The notes beneath the pieces are model-generated. The model searched no databases. It was not told the origin of the DNA and was given only the letters and a program-made list of their open reading frames with translations. Of a stretch of 64,000 nt of DNA, positions 42,924-52,157 are shown in pieces. The position numbers were made by a program, and so were the translations under genes. Within the stretch, counting starts at the first letter, position 1. The number at the start of each line of letters is the position of its first letter. Source of the DNA: Pseudomonas sp. BCA17 (GTDB lineage: Bacteria; Pseudomonadota; Gammaproteobacteria; Pseudomonadales; Pseudomonadaceae); the NCBI RefSeq assembly GCF_004519405.1, contig NZ_SGWI01000001.1:1364001-1428000 (forward strand). The letters run 5' to 3'.

Positions 42924-44582
42924 ATGAAATGGTTCTACAATCTTAAAATTTCCACCAAGTTGATCAGCGCATTCCTGGTGGTCCTGGGGCTCACTGCGGC
43001 CATGGGTGGGTTCGCAATCCTCCAGCTCGGTGCCGTTAACCAGGCAGCCCAGGAGATCAAGAGCGATTGGATGCCGTCCATGCGCGCAGCGGCCGGCATG
43101 CGTTTTTTTGCGGCCAATTATCGGCTGAAGGAAAACCGCCACGTCAGTACCGAGATCGCCGAAGAAAAGGCCCAGGCCGATCGCGAAGCCGATGAGTCGC
43201 GTCAACAGTTCGATACCCGCATGGGCACCTACGAGCAATTGCTGTCGGGCGATGAAGAACGTCAGCTGCTGGTCGGTTTGAAAAGTGCCTGGTCCACCTA
43301 CCTGGCGACCAGCAAGCAGTTGCTCGACTTGTCCCGGCAGAACCAGGAAGTCGCTGCGAGTACCTTGCTCAGAGGGGAGTCCAGAACGCATTTCGATGAC
43401 GTGACCAACCGCTTGCAGAAAATGGTCGAGTTCAATGAAGCCGGCGCGATCCAAGTCGGTGACAAGGGCTCGGCGTTGTACGAAAGCGCACGCGTGTCGA
43501 TCATCGCGGTGCTGGTCGCCGCCCTGTTGATCGGTCTGGGCCTTGCGATGTTCATCGCGCGGATTATTTCCCGTCCGCTGAAGCAAGCCGCGGCCGCCGC
43601 AGAGCAATTGGCCGAAGGTAACCTCAGCACTCCTATCGCACCGGGCGGGAAAGATGAAACCGGCATGGTGCTCAATGCCATGCGCAATATGGTCGGCAAA
43701 CTGGCGACTATCATCGGCGAAGTACGCAACGCTGCCGACAACCTGGCCAGCGCCTCGGAGCAAGTCAGTGCCACCGCGCAGTCGATGAGCCAGGCCACCA
43801 GTGAACAGGCCGCCAGCGTCGAGGAAACCAGCGCGTCGGTGGAACAGATGAGCGCCAGCATCAATCAGAATACCGAAAACGCCAAGGTCACCGATGGCAT
43901 GGCCAGCAAGGCGGCCAAGGAAGCCACCGACGGCGGAGAGTCGGTGCAACAAACGGTACTGGCGATGAAGAAAATCGCCCAGCGCATCAGCATCATCGAT
44001 GATATCGCCTACCAGACCAACCTGCTGGCGCTCAACGCCGCCATTGAGGCTGCGCGAGCCGGCGAACACGGCAAAGGTTTCGCGGTGGTAGCCGCCGAAG
44101 TACGCAAACTGGCGGAGCGCAGCCAGGTGGCCGCCCAGGAAATCGGCGAACTGTCGTCAAGCAGCGTGGACATGGCCGAAAAGGCCGGGAAACTGCTCGA
44201 CGAAATGGTGCCCTCGATCAACAAGACCTCCGACCTGGTACAGGAAATCAGCGCCGCCTCCGAAGAGCAGGCGGCCGGCGTGGCGCAGATCAACACGGCC
44301 ATGACCCAACTCAACCAGGTGACCCAGCAGAACGCCTCCAGCAGCGAGGAACTGGCGGCAACGGCCGAAGAAATGAGCGGCCAGGCCGAGCAGTTGCAAC
44401 AGGCGATGAGCTTTTTTGTACTCGACGCCACCTCCGGCGCCGCGGTTCAAACCAGCAGTGTGGACAGCCCGGGCAACAAGCCAGGCCGCCAACCACCCCG
44501 CCCGGCACCGCAGGCACCCCGCAAAGCGTTTGCCTACAATATGGTCAGCGCCCCGGATGAATCGGAATTCACCCGTTTCTGA
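42924..44582 (+). CDS. Transmembrane chemoreceptor with C-terminal EFTRF tail
   Basis: 552 residues from ATG 42924. TM1 ([21 protein letters not shown]) at about 13-33 and TM2 ([19 protein letters not shown]) at about 195-215 enclose a 4HB_MCP-type helical sensor of about 160 residues. HAMP and signalling tip ([21 protein letters not shown]) follow. After the bundle comes a Pro/Ala-rich tether and the terminal DESEFTRF. Its last five residues resemble the CheR-docking pentapeptide (NWETF or GWEEF) with Phe for Trp. This receptor sits where che2 has the soluble Aer2/McpB receptor. Confidence 0.92.
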   Translation: MKWFYNLKISTKLISAFLVVLGLTAAMGGFAILQLGAVNQAAQEIKSDWMPSMRAAAGMRFFAANYRLKENRHVSTEIAEEKAQADREADESRQQFDTRMGTYEQLLSGDEERQLLVGLKSAWSTYLATSKQLLDLSRQNQEVAASTLLRGESRTHFDDVTNRLQKMVEFNEAGAIQVGDKGSALYESARVSIIAVLVAALLIGLGLAMFIARIISRPLKQAAAAAEQLAEGNLSTPIAPGGKDETGMVLNAMRNMVGKLATIIGEVRNAADNLASASEQVSATAQSMSQATSEQAASVEETSASVEQMSASINQNTENAKVTDGMASKAAKEATDGGESVQQTVLAMKKIAQRISIIDDIAYQTNLLALNAAIEAARAGEHGKGFAVVAAEVRKLAERSQVAAQEIGELSSSSVDMAEKAGKLLDEMVPSINKTSDLVQEISAASEEQAAGVAQINTAMTQLNQVTQQNASSSEELAATAEEMSGQAEQLQQAMSFFVLDATSGAAVQTSSVDSPGNKPGRQPPRPAPQAPRKAFAYNMVSAPDESEFTRF

Positions 44583-44618
44583 TGCAAAGCATTGATGCGG
44601 GCTTACAGGGAGAATGAC

Positions 44619-45158
44619 ATGGGTGCAGTAGTGACTAACCGCCAGTCCGCGGTTGCGACAGATGAAGAAGCGCAATACCTGACCTTCATACTCGGTGGCG
44701 AGATGTTCGCCATCGGCATTCTGGGCATCAAGGAAATCATCGAATACGGCAGCCTGACCGTGGTACCGATGATGCCCGCGTTCGTGCGCGGCGTGATCAA
44801 CCTGCGCGGCGCCGTGGTGCCGGTGGTTGATCTGTCGGCGCGTTTCGGCCGGGCGAACTCGCCGATTACCCGACGCTCCTGCGTGATCATCATCGAAGCG
44901 AGCACCGAAGATGGGCAGCCCCAGGACATCGGGTTGCTGGTGGATACGGTATCAGCCGTGCAGGAGATCCCGGCGTCTCAGATAGAGCCCCCGCCCAGCT
45001 TTGGCGCGCGGATTCGCGCCGACTTCATCGGTGGCATGGCCAAGGTCGAAGGCAAGTTCGTGATTGTGCTGGAAGTGGGCAAAGTACTTTCTATCGATGA
45101 GATGTCCAGCCTGGCCGAAAGCGCCCAGGCACCGGCGCTCGATCTTGAGCAGCGTTGA
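44619..45158 (+). CDS. cheW: Coupling protein CheW
   Basis: 179 residues from ATG 44619 (CAGGGAGAATGAC upstream). The two SH3-like lobes of CheW are evident: YLTFILGGEMFAIGILGIKEII, and RGVINLRGAVVPVVDLSARFG, the most conserved segment. It links CheA to the receptors in the array. A 20-residue N-terminal extension (GAVVTNRQSAVATDEEAQ) is slightly longer than in minimal CheW. Confidence 0.94.
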   Translation: MGAVVTNRQSAVATDEEAQYLTFILGGEMFAIGILGIKEIIEYGSLTVVPMMPAFVRGVINLRGAVVPVVDLSARFGRANSPITRRSCVIIIEASTEDGQPQDIGLLVDTVSAVQEIPASQIEPPPSFGARIRADFIGGMAKVEGKFVIVLEVGKVLSIDEMSSLAESAQAPALDLEQR

Positions 45159-45167
45159 GGTCCGATC

Positions 45168-45977
45168 ATGGCCGACACCGCCTCCCTCGATGACCGTGAG
45201 TTCGGTCAATTCCAATCCTGGTTGTACCGTGCAGCCGGTATCAATCTGTCGCCGGCCAAAAAAGCCTTGGTTGCCGGGCGCCTGTTCAAGCGCCTCAAGC
45301 ATTATGAACTGGAGAGTTACGGGGACTATTTCAAGCTGATCATGAGCGACCAGCGCAAGGGCGAGTTGCAAGTCGCGCTGGACCTGCTGACCACCAACGA
45401 AACCTACTTTTTTCGCGAGCCCAAGCACTTTGACTTCCTGCGTCAGCAGGTACTGCCCAAGGCAGCGCCGGGCAAAGTGTTCCGCGTATGGAGCGCGGCC
45501 AGCTCTTCGGGCGAAGAGCCCTACAGCCTGGCGATGACGCTGGCCGAGGCCCTGGGCACCACGCCTTGGGAAGTGATCGGCTCGGACATCAGCACTCAGA
45601 TGCTGGCCAAGGCGCGCACCGGGCATTACTCAATGGAGCGCATCGGTACCCTGCCCCAGCCGCTGCTCACCAAATACTGCCTCAAGGGAATCGGCCGCCA
45701 GGAAGGCACTTTCCTGATAGACAAGAGCCTGCGCAGCCGCGTCAACTTCGTGCAAGTCAACCTGAACGAGCCGCTGCCAGGCCTGGGCGAGTTCGATGTG
45801 ATATTCCTGCGCAACGTGATGATCTATTTCGACCAGCAGACCAAGAGCCAGGTGGTCGCACGCCTGTTACCGCAGCTCAAACCCGGCGGCCATTTCATTA
45901 TCAGCCACTCGGAGAGCCTCAACGGTGTGAACGACACCTTGAAGCTGGTGGCGCCGTCGATTTACCGCAAGCCATGA
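45168..45977 (+). CDS. cheR: Chemoreceptor methyltransferase CheR
   Basis: 269 residues. N-terminal helical domain, then the SAM-binding domain with ETYFFREPKHFDFL, VWSAASSSGEEPYSLAMTLAE and FLRNVMIYFDQQTK. It methylates glutamates of the receptor bundle. Its stop overlaps the cheD start (ATGA). The receptor two genes upstream ends in a possible docking pentapeptide, so a tethered mode is plausible. Confidence 0.94.
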   Translation: MADTASLDDREFGQFQSWLYRAAGINLSPAKKALVAGRLFKRLKHYELESYGDYFKLIMSDQRKGELQVALDLLTTNETYFFREPKHFDFLRQQVLPKAAPGKVFRVWSAASSSGEEPYSLAMTLAEALGTTPWEVIGSDISTQMLAKARTGHYSMERIGTLPQPLLTKYCLKGIGRQEGTFLIDKSLRSRVNFVQVNLNEPLPGLGEFDVIFLRNVMIYFDQQTKSQVVARLLPQLKPGGHFIISHSESLNGVNDTLKLVAPSIYRKP

Positions 45978-46507
45978 AAAAGCCCCTCGGTGCGCTCGAA
46001 GTGGTGCTGGCGCCCGGCCAGGTCAGTTTTGCGACGCGGCCGACTCGCCTGCGCACCTTGCTCGGTTCCTGCGTGGCGTTCACCTTCTGGCATCCGCAGC
46101 GGCGGATCGGCGGCATGTGCCATTTCATGCTGCCGGCACGCTTGCGTCATGGTCAGCCCCTGGATGGCAAGTACGGCGACGAAGCGCTGGAGTTGCTGAT
46201 TCAGCACGCACGCGCCCATGGCACGCGCGCCCAGGACTATCAGGTGAAGGCGTTCGGCGGCGGCGAGATGTTCCCCACGCAGCACCGCCAACTACCGACG
46301 CAGAATGTGGCCAACCTGAACATCCGCGCCGCACTGGCACTCGCCAAGCACCATCATTTGCACCTGGCGGCCCAGGACATGGGCAGCACCGGCTATCGCA
46401 CTATCGTGTTCGACCTGTGGAACGGCAACGTCTGGGTCCGGCATCAACCAATGGGATTACTCGAAAACAATGCCTACCAAAAAAATCAGCGTATTGCTGG
46501 TCGATGA
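45974..46507 (+). CDS. cheD: Chemoreceptor glutamine deamidase CheD
   Basis: 177 residues from the ATG overlapping the cheR stop. The catalytic Cys33-His50 pair is seen in [10 protein letters not shown] and GGMCHFMLP, and the Thr-bearing [12 protein letters not shown] segment completes the fold. CheD deamidates receptor glutamines and can modulate signalling. Its last 38 bases overlap cheB, marking tight coupling. Confidence 0.93.
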   Translation: MKKPLGALEVVLAPGQVSFATRPTRLRTLLGSCVAFTFWHPQRRIGGMCHFMLPARLRHGQPLDGKYGDEALELLIQHARAHGTRAQDYQVKAFGGGEMFPTQHRQLPTQNVANLNIRAALALAKHHHLHLAAQDMGSTGYRTIVFDLWNGNVWVRHQPMGLLENNAYQKNQRIAGR

Positions 46508-47552
46508 CTCGGCCGTTGTACGCCAAGTGCTGCTGGCGATTTTCAATGACACGCCGGATATTCACGTCATAGGCGCCGCCTCCGACCCGATTTTCGCCAT
46601 GGACAAGCTCGCCCGTGAATGGCCGGATGTGATTGTGTTGGACGTGGAAATGCCGCGCATGGATGGCATCACCTTTCTCAGGAAAATCATGAGCGAGCGT
46701 CCGACACCGGTAGTGATCTGCTCGTCACTGACCCAGAAAGGCGCGGAAACCTCCCTGCAGGCTTTATCGGCTGGCGCAGTGGAAATCATCACCAAGCCCA
46801 CCAGCGGGCTGAAGAATTTCCTGATCGAGTCGGGCCCGGAGCTGATTGCGGCGATCCGCGCGGCGGCCAACTCCAACGTCAGCAACCTCGGCAAGCGCAT
46901 CGCCAAGCCGACACCGGCGCCCACTGTCGCCGGCAAGCTGACGGCGGATGCGATCCTGCCCGCCGCCAACGGCCACGCCATGGCCCAGACTACCGAGCGC
47001 ATAGTCGCCATCGGCACATCCACGGGCGGCACCCAAGCGCTGGAGGCCGTGCTGACAGCGTTACCGAGGGTGTGCCCTGGCATGGTGATCGTGCAGCACA
47101 TGCCGGAAAAGTTCACCGCCTCCTTCGCCGAGCGTCTGAACAGCGTATGCCAGATCGAAGTACGTGAAGCGCGCAACAACGACCGTATCCTGCCCGGCCT
47201 GGCGTTGATCGCTCCCGGCGGCAAGCACATGATGGTCACACGCAGCGGCGCCTACTACCACGCTCAGGTCATCGACGGGCCGCTGGTCAACCGCCATCGG
47301 CCATCAGTGGATGTGTTGTTTCGTTCAGTGGCCAAATTCGCCGGCAAGAACGCCACCGGCATCATCATGACCGGCATGGGCGACGACGGCGCCCGCGGCC
47401 TCAAGGAAATGCTCGACGCCGGCGCCGCGACAGTCGCCCAGGACGAGGCCAGCTGCGTGGTGTTCGGCATGCCCAAGGAAGCCATCAAGCTCAACGCCGC
47501 CCAGCGCATCATGGCGTTGCAGGATATTCACCAGGCGATCCTGCATAAGTGA
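46470..47552 (+). CDS. cheB: Chemoreceptor methylesterase/response regulator CheB
   Basis: 360 residues. Receiver domain with Asp58 in [13 protein letters not shown], a 40-residue linker, and the C-terminal esterase with the catalytic serine in [14 protein letters not shown], histidine in [16 protein letters not shown] and aspartate in [15 protein letters not shown]. Phosphorylated by CheA, it removes methyl groups from the receptors. It closes the operon; no cheZ or cheV is present. Confidence 0.95.
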   Translation: MPTKKISVLLVDDSAVVRQVLLAIFNDTPDIHVIGAASDPIFAMDKLAREWPDVIVLDVEMPRMDGITFLRKIMSERPTPVVICSSLTQKGAETSLQALSAGAVEIITKPTSGLKNFLIESGPELIAAIRAAANSNVSNLGKRIAKPTPAPTVAGKLTADAILPAANGHAMAQTTERIVAIGTSTGGTQALEAVLTALPRVCPGMVIVQHMPEKFTASFAERLNSVCQIEVREARNNDRILPGLALIAPGGKHMMVTRSGAYYHAQVIDGPLVNRHRPSVDVLFRSVAKFAGKNATGIIMTGMGDDGARGLKEMLDAGAATVAQDEASCVVFGMPKEAIKLNAAQRIMALQDIHQAILHK

Positions 47553-47741
47553 TGTTGGGTGTAACGGTCTGGGCAACGCATCTTGTTTGATTGATGCGCC
47601 CAGATTGACCAGTCGCATAAAAAAGTGACCTGTGAATGGAGGCAGTTTTCGATCCAGCCGTGGTCGCATCAGCATTGAAGGTGCTGTTCTGGTGAGCGGA
47701 AATCCCCCATGCACTTGGACGGCAAAGGTCAAATCCAAGGC

Positions 47742-47770
47742 AAAAAAAAGCCTGCATCGCTGCAGGCTTT
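47742..47770 (-). terminator. Intrinsic terminator of tRNA-Asn
   Basis: AAAGCCTGCA-TCGC-TGCAGGCTTT is a perfect 10-bp stem; on the minus strand it is followed by a run of T (eight A on the plus strand). It sits 8 bases downstream of the tRNA 3' end. Confidence 0.85.
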
Positions 47771-47778
47771 TCTCTATC

Positions 47779-47854
47779 TGGCTCCACGACCTGGACTCGA
47801 ACCAGGGACCCAATGATTAACAGTCATTTGCTCTACCAACTGAGCTATCGCGGA
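47779..47854 (-). tRNA. tRNA-Asn (GTT)
   Basis: 76 bases with CCA encoded. Acceptor stem TCCGCGA/TCGTGGA (one G-T pair), D-arm GCTC/GAGC, anticodon stem AATGA/TCATT with loop CTGTTAA (anticodon GTT), and T-arm CCTGG-TTCGAGT-CCAGG all pair. No integrase or att duplication is seen beside it. Confidence 0.97.
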
Positions 47855-47939
47855 ATTCGCCGTATGTTACTGATTAAAAAGAAGAAGTCAAGCATCCAAG
47901 CGGATTTGATCGAATTAGTCCGGATAATCGGCAGGCGCC

Positions 47940-48824
47940 CTACTCCGGGCTGGCCATTTCCCTGGCCAAATCCAGCCAGGCACGTGCGGCTGGCGGCAGG
48001 TGGGCGCTGGCGCGCCAGGCCAGCGCGATGTGCCAGTCGGTATGGGGTTCGTCCAGGGGGATCAGGGCTATGCCGGTGGATTGATGCTTGTGCGCCAGCA
48101 TCCGCGGCAGGAAAGCGACGCCCAGCCCCGCCGAGACCAGATCAACGATAAAGTCGATCTGCCCGCTGCGGGCCGTGACCTTGGGTGTCACGCCCTTGCG
48201 CTCGCAGGCGGCGAGGATCTTGGCGTTCAGGGCAAAGCCGGCTTCGAACAGAATGAACGGCGCATCGGCCAGGTCGGTGAAATCGATGCGCTTGCGCCGG
48301 GCCAGCGGGTGGTCCATGGGTAACACGGCCATCAGTGGCTCATTACGCACAGGTTGGTAGTCGAAACCTTCGTCCGTGGGCAGCAGCAATGCCGCCAGGT
48401 CAATCTCCCCAGCCTCCAGGCAGCCGCGCAGTTTTTTACTGCCGTATTCGGTGAGTTCGATTTCGATGTCCGGGTAGCGTGTGCGGTAGGTCGCGAACAT
48501 GGCCGCGAACAATACGCCGCAACCCACCGGTGGCAGGCCAATACGCAATTGGCCGCGCTTGAGGCCACGCAAGTCATTGATCTCGGCCACCAGGTCATTG
48601 CTCTCGGCGAGCAGCACTTGGGCGCGACGGTAGGCAATTTCGCCGGCAGCGGTGAGTTCGTTACGGTGGCCCAAGCGGTTAAGCAACGGTGTGCCCAGTT
48701 CGTCTTCCAGGGTCTTGACCGCCTTGCTCACGGTGGATTGGGTCAGGGACACCACCTCGGCAGCCTGGGAGAAGCCACCCTGGCGCACCACTTCGACAAA
48801 GGCACGCAAAGCTCGCAGGTTCAT
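47940..48824 (-). CDS. LysR-family regulator next to lactate dehydrogenase
   Basis: 294 residues: HTH FVEVVRQGGFSQAAEVVSLTQSTVSKAVKTLE at the N-terminus and a complete effector domain (GQLRIGLPPVGCGVLFAAMFATYR). It stands divergent to the lactate dehydrogenase gene with 102 bases between, holding a perfect GATAAAA/TTTTATC dyad. By position it should control that gene in response to lactate or a related 2-hydroxy acid; the link is inferred. Confidence 0.9.
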   Translation of the reverse strand: MNLRALRAFVEVVRQGGFSQAAEVVSLTQSTVSKAVKTLEDELGTPLLNRLGHRNELTAAGEIAYRRAQVLLAESNDLVAEINDLRGLKRGQLRIGLPPVGCGVLFAAMFATYRTRYPDIEIELTEYGSKKLRGCLEAGEIDLAALLLPTDEGFDYQPVRNEPLMAVLPMDHPLARRKRIDFTDLADAPFILFEAGFALNAKILAACERKGVTPKVTARSGQIDFIVDLVSAGLGVAFLPRMLAHKHQSTGIALIPLDEPHTDWHIALAWRASAHLPPAARAWLDLAREMASPE

Positions 48825-48853
48825 CAGTATTCCTTTGGCGACTGGCTACAATC

Positions 48854-48872
48854 GATAAAAGTTGTTTTTATC
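48854..48872. promoter_or_regulatory. Dyad operator between LysR and lactate dehydrogenase genes
   Basis: GATAAAA-GTTGT-TTTTATC: perfect 7-bp arms with a 5-base centre, containing a T-N11-A motif. It lies 54 bases upstream of the dehydrogenase start and 29 from the LysR start. Confidence 0.6.
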
Positions 48873-48926
48873 ATGCCAGATTATTGCCTATCCTGACGCC
48901 TCTTGCCTGTGTGGAGCCCCTCTTCA

Positions 48927-50057
48927 ATGATCATCTCGTCCGCCTCCGATTATCGCGCAGCCGCCAAGCGCAAGCTGCCGCGCTTCCTGTTCGACTACAT
49001 CGACGGCGGCGCCTACGCCGAACACACGATGCGCGCCAACAGTTCGGACCTGGCCGAGATCAGCCTGCGCCAGCGTATCCTGCGCAATGTCGATAACCTG
49101 AGCCTCCAGACCACACTGTTCGGTCAGACCCTGGACATGCCTGTGATCCTCAGCCCAGTGGGCCTTACCGGCATGTACGCACGGCGCGGCGAAGTGCAGG
49201 CGGCCAAGGCAGCGGCGAACAAGGGCATTCCGTTCTGCCTGTCGACCGTGTCGGTATGCCCGATTGAAGAAGTGGCGTCGCAAAGCGCGCAGGCGATCTG
49301 GTTCCAGCTGTACGTGCTCAAAGACCGGGGCTTCATGCGCAACGCGCTGGAGCGGGCGCAAGCTGCAGGGATCACTACACTGGTGTTTACCGTGGATATG
49401 CCGACGCCCGGCGCGCGCTATCGCGATGCGCACTCGGGCATGTCCGGCCCGTTCGCGGCACAGCGGCGCATCCTGCAAGCCGTCACCAAGCCCCAATGGG
49501 CATTCGATGTGGGGTTGCTGGGCCGTCCCCACGACTTGGGCAATATCTCCAAGTACCTGGGCAAACCCACCCATCTGGAAGACTACATCGGCTGGCTGGC
49601 CAACAACTTCGACCCCTCGATCAGTTGGAAAGACCTGGAGTGGATCCGTGAATTCTGGAAAGGCCCGATGATCATCAAAGGCATCCTCGATCCCCAGGAC
49701 GCCAAGGACGCCGTGAGCTTCGGGGCCGACGGCATCGTGGTCTCCAACCACGGCGGGCGCCAGTTGGATGGCGTGCTGTCCACGGCAAAGGCCTTGCCAC
49801 CGATTGCCGATGCGGTCGGCGACGATCTCACGGTGCTGGTGGACTCCGGCATCCGCTCGGGGCTGGACGTGGTGCGCATGCTGGCGCTGGGCGCCAAGGC
49901 CTGCCTGCTGGGCCGCGCGACCGCCTACGCCCTGGCCGCCGAGGGCCAGCACGGCGTGGAAAACCTGCTGGACATCTTCGCCAAGGAAATGCGCGTGGCC
50001 ATGACCCTGACCGGGGTCACGTCGATTGAGCAGATCGACCGCACCACCCTGGTCTAA
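48927..50057 (+). CDS. lldD: FMN-dependent L-lactate dehydrogenase
   Basis: 376 residues from ATG 48927, start [19 protein letters not shown] as in LldD. FMN and substrate residues are visible: [42 protein letters not shown] (catalytic-loop lysine), and the active-site histidine in [11 protein letters not shown]. It oxidises L-lactate to pyruvate and feeds the quinone pool from the inner membrane face. It is not in an lldP/lldE operon, so it resembles the solitary LldA-type paralogue of Pseudomonas. Confidence 0.93.
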   Translation: MIISSASDYRAAAKRKLPRFLFDYIDGGAYAEHTMRANSSDLAEISLRQRILRNVDNLSLQTTLFGQTLDMPVILSPVGLTGMYARRGEVQAAKAAANKGIPFCLSTVSVCPIEEVASQSAQAIWFQLYVLKDRGFMRNALERAQAAGITTLVFTVDMPTPGARYRDAHSGMSGPFAAQRRILQAVTKPQWAFDVGLLGRPHDLGNISKYLGKPTHLEDYIGWLANNFDPSISWKDLEWIREFWKGPMIIKGILDPQDAKDAVSFGADGIVVSNHGGRQLDGVLSTAKALPPIADAVGDDLTVLVDSGIRSGLDVVRMLALGAKACLLGRATAYALAAEGQHGVENLLDIFAKEMRVAMTLTGVTSIEQIDRTTLV

Positions 50058-50090
50058 CCTGCCAGCCAAATAACTGGCGCAGGTAGAAAG

Positions 50091-50118
50091 CAATTGCTCT
50101 TAACTCTAAGAGCAATTG
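50091..50118 (+). terminator. Perfect 12-bp hairpin downstream of lldD
   Basis: CAATTGCTCTTA-ACTC-TAAGAGCAATTG is a perfect 12-bp stem with a 4-base loop, 33 bases after the lldD stop, followed by ATTGATTTAT. A second hairpin, GGGTGTT-TTAT-AACACCC, follows at 50130-50147. Confidence 0.6.
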
Positions 50119-50155
50119 ATTGATTTATAGGGTGTTTTATAACACCCCATGAACT

Positions 50156-50171
50156 TGGCACGCTTCTGGCT
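50156..50171 (+). promoter_or_regulatory. Weak sigma-54-like promoter upstream of the diguanylate cyclase
   Basis: TGGCAC-GCTTC-TGGCT has the invariant GG and GC with the required 10-base spacing and one mismatch to TGGCAC-N5-TTGCW. It lies 186 bases before the GGDEF gene in a 299-base gap (50058-50356). Chance match not excluded. Confidence 0.25.
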
Positions 50172-50356
50172 CTATTTCCTGCCAAGCAGGTTGAGCGATG
50201 ACAAGACGTGCGGCAGTGCCCCGGGGTTATAACCCGGACCAAAGCGGTTTAAACTGTTTCCAATGTTTTACGTAACTGAAGGAACAGTAAGACGCTTGGC
50301 CTTTGCCATTCTCATCCTGCCTGTAAGACAGTTAAGTGCTTAGAGGCCGTCCATTT

Positions 50357-51283
50357 ATGAAAACACCCACCCAGACCAACACAATTGACTTCGACAGTGC
50401 CAAATTGCAACGTCTGGGATTTGGTCAGCCGTCTCTGCTTCCCCGGCGCCCTACTACCCTTGCCCAACTTCGCCAGCAACTGAACCAACAGTTGCAGAGC
50501 AGCCTGGAACCAGAACGTATTCTTGGTCTGTTCTTTCGCGAAACCCAACGCCTGGTCCCCGTGGACGCCCTGCAATACCGTCACGAAACCAGCGATCTGC
50601 GTATGGAGTTCGGCCATCGCGGCCATCATTCGGTAAGTTACAGCTTGAGTCACGAAGGCGAGCACTTGGGCGAACTGATCTTTCGACGCAACCAGCGGTT
50701 CATGGAAGAAGAACTGAACCAACTCGAGTCCCTGCTGGCTACCCTGCTCTATCCGATGCGCAACGCCCTGCTCTACCGCGTAGCCACCCGCAGCGCCCTG
50801 CGTGATCCGCTGACCGAAACCGGCAACCGAATTGCCATGGACCAGACCCTGCAAAGGGAGATCGATATGGCCAGGCGGCATCTGAACCCGTTGTCCTTGC
50901 TGATGCTGGACATTGACCACTTCAAGCGAATCAACGACACCCATGGTCATGCCACCGGCGACAGCGTGCTGCGCGCCGTGGCCGCGACGATCAAAAGCCA
51001 GTTGCGCAACGTGAACATGGTGTTTCGGTTTGGCGGGGAAGAGTTTCTGATCCTGCTATCGAATACCGGCCGGGATGCTGCGGCGATGGTCGGCAACCGT
51101 CTGCGCCAGGCAGTACAGGCCCAGGATTATGGAGCGGAGGGTACGCGTATCGAATTGACGGTGAGCCTCGGCTGCTCAACCTTGCTGGCCGCCGAGTCGG
51201 CCGAAAGCCTGTTGCGCCGCGCCGACAACGCTTTGTACGTGGCCAAGCGCGAAGGCCGCAACCGCTTGGCAATGGCGGGGTAA
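50357..51283 (+). CDS. Diguanylate cyclase (GGDEF, soluble)
   Basis: 308 residues from ATG 50357. The N-terminal 130 residues are a GAF-like, non-membrane region (TLAQLRQQLNQQLQ, RETQRLVPVDAL). The GGDEF domain at 145-305 has the active-site motif GGEEF at 226-230 and LLMLDIDHFKRINDTHGH as metal/substrate site. The inhibitory I-site is RNVN at 217-220 instead of R-x-x-D, so product inhibition should be weak. It makes cyclic di-GMP in the cytoplasm. Confidence 0.92.
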   Translation: MKTPTQTNTIDFDSAKLQRLGFGQPSLLPRRPTTLAQLRQQLNQQLQSSLEPERILGLFFRETQRLVPVDALQYRHETSDLRMEFGHRGHHSVSYSLSHEGEHLGELIFRRNQRFMEEELNQLESLLATLLYPMRNALLYRVATRSALRDPLTETGNRIAMDQTLQREIDMARRHLNPLSLLMLDIDHFKRINDTHGHATGDSVLRAVAATIKSQLRNVNMVFRFGGEEFLILLSNTGRDAAAMVGNRLRQAVQAQDYGAEGTRIELTVSLGCSTLLAAESAESLLRRADNALYVAKREGRNRLAMAG

Positions 51284-51305
51284 AAACCCCGCCATCACGC
51301 TTACA

Positions 51306-52112
51306 TCACGCCTCGCTGGCGACGCGTGCCGGGCGCTCGCGAACGGCGGCGAGCACCTTGTCTTTGTCTTTTTCCAACTGCATGCAGCTTTCCAGAAACA
51401 GGTACATGTAGTCGTAGCTCTTGCAGATGGCCTGGCGCAACTCGACCTGCAAGGCCTTGCTCGGGTTCATCCCGGCCAGCGTGCAGATGATTTCCAGGGC
51501 CTCCCAAGGGTGGGCGTCATCGTACTGAGCGTGCATCTTCAACCACTTCATTGCACGCTTGCGGTCTTCCTCGGGGAAGGCGGCGGCATACACACCGGTC
51601 GAACACACCACGGCGGACCACTCCCCAGTCGCCCCTTCGATGGCATAGTTGGTCGCCGCGATTGCAACGATCAGCGAGTCGGCCGAACTGGTATGCCAGC
51701 ACCAATGGCTCAGGGCGTGCAATTCCGGCGGTACGTTCTGCGCTTGCAACTCTTCCAGGCTCACGCCATGGGCGCGGGCCCAATGCACCCAATAGTCAGC
51801 GTGGTTCAGTTCCACACGAATGTTGCGCATCAGCCAACGTCGCGCCATATCCTCCCCAGGATGGCGGGCAAACTTGGTCTTGGTGAGGTTCTGCGCCATG
51901 TACAAAGCAAACTGTTCAACCACCGGCCAACCACCAATCAGGTAGTGGCGCATGGTCTTGGCGCTGAGCGCGTTGTCGCGCATGCGCTGGTACAGTTCGT
52001 GCTCGACAACTCGGCGCTTGCTCTCGCTACAGTCCTGGATCAATTGTTGCGCCCAGGCGGGGTAACTTGAGGCTTCCATAAGCGGGCCGGTTCTGTTGAA
52101 TGTGTCGATCAC
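51306..52112 (-). CDS. TenA/PqqC-like haem-oxygenase-fold protein
   Basis: 268 residues from GTG 52112, preceded by AAAGGAG; the internal ATG has no ribosome site. The helical TenA/PqqC pattern is visible: YLIGGWPVVEQFALYMAQNL, IRVELNHADYWVHWARAHG, and FLESCMQLEKD. Relatives include thiaminase II, PqqC and di-iron oxidases of the same fold. Acidic and histidine residues (E...H...D near 100-107) could bind iron. It is unlikely to be a transcription regulator despite common labels. Function open. Confidence 0.8.
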   Translation of the reverse strand: MIDTFNRTGPLMEASSYPAWAQQLIQDCSESKRRVVEHELYQRMRDNALSAKTMRHYLIGGWPVVEQFALYMAQNLTKTKFARHPGEDMARRWLMRNIRVELNHADYWVHWARAHGVSLEELQAQNVPPELHALSHWCWHTSSADSLIVAIAATNYAIEGATGEWSAVVCSTGVYAAAFPEEDRKRAMKWLKMHAQYDDAHPWEALEIICTLAGMNPSKALQVELRQAICKSYDYMYLFLESCMQLEKDKDKVLAAVRERPARVASEA

Positions 52113-52157
52113 TGTAGGGCTCCTTTTTTAGTGTGATAGTACAGACCAGCAAATGTT

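Noticed and set aside
47779..47854. tRNA-Asn as an integration site of a genomic island
   Set aside because: No integrase, no att duplication and ordinary genes on both sides.
51306..52112. TenA-like gene as a transcription regulator
   Set aside because: The protein has a helical haem-oxygenase-type fold with no DNA-binding motif; the regulator label is historical.
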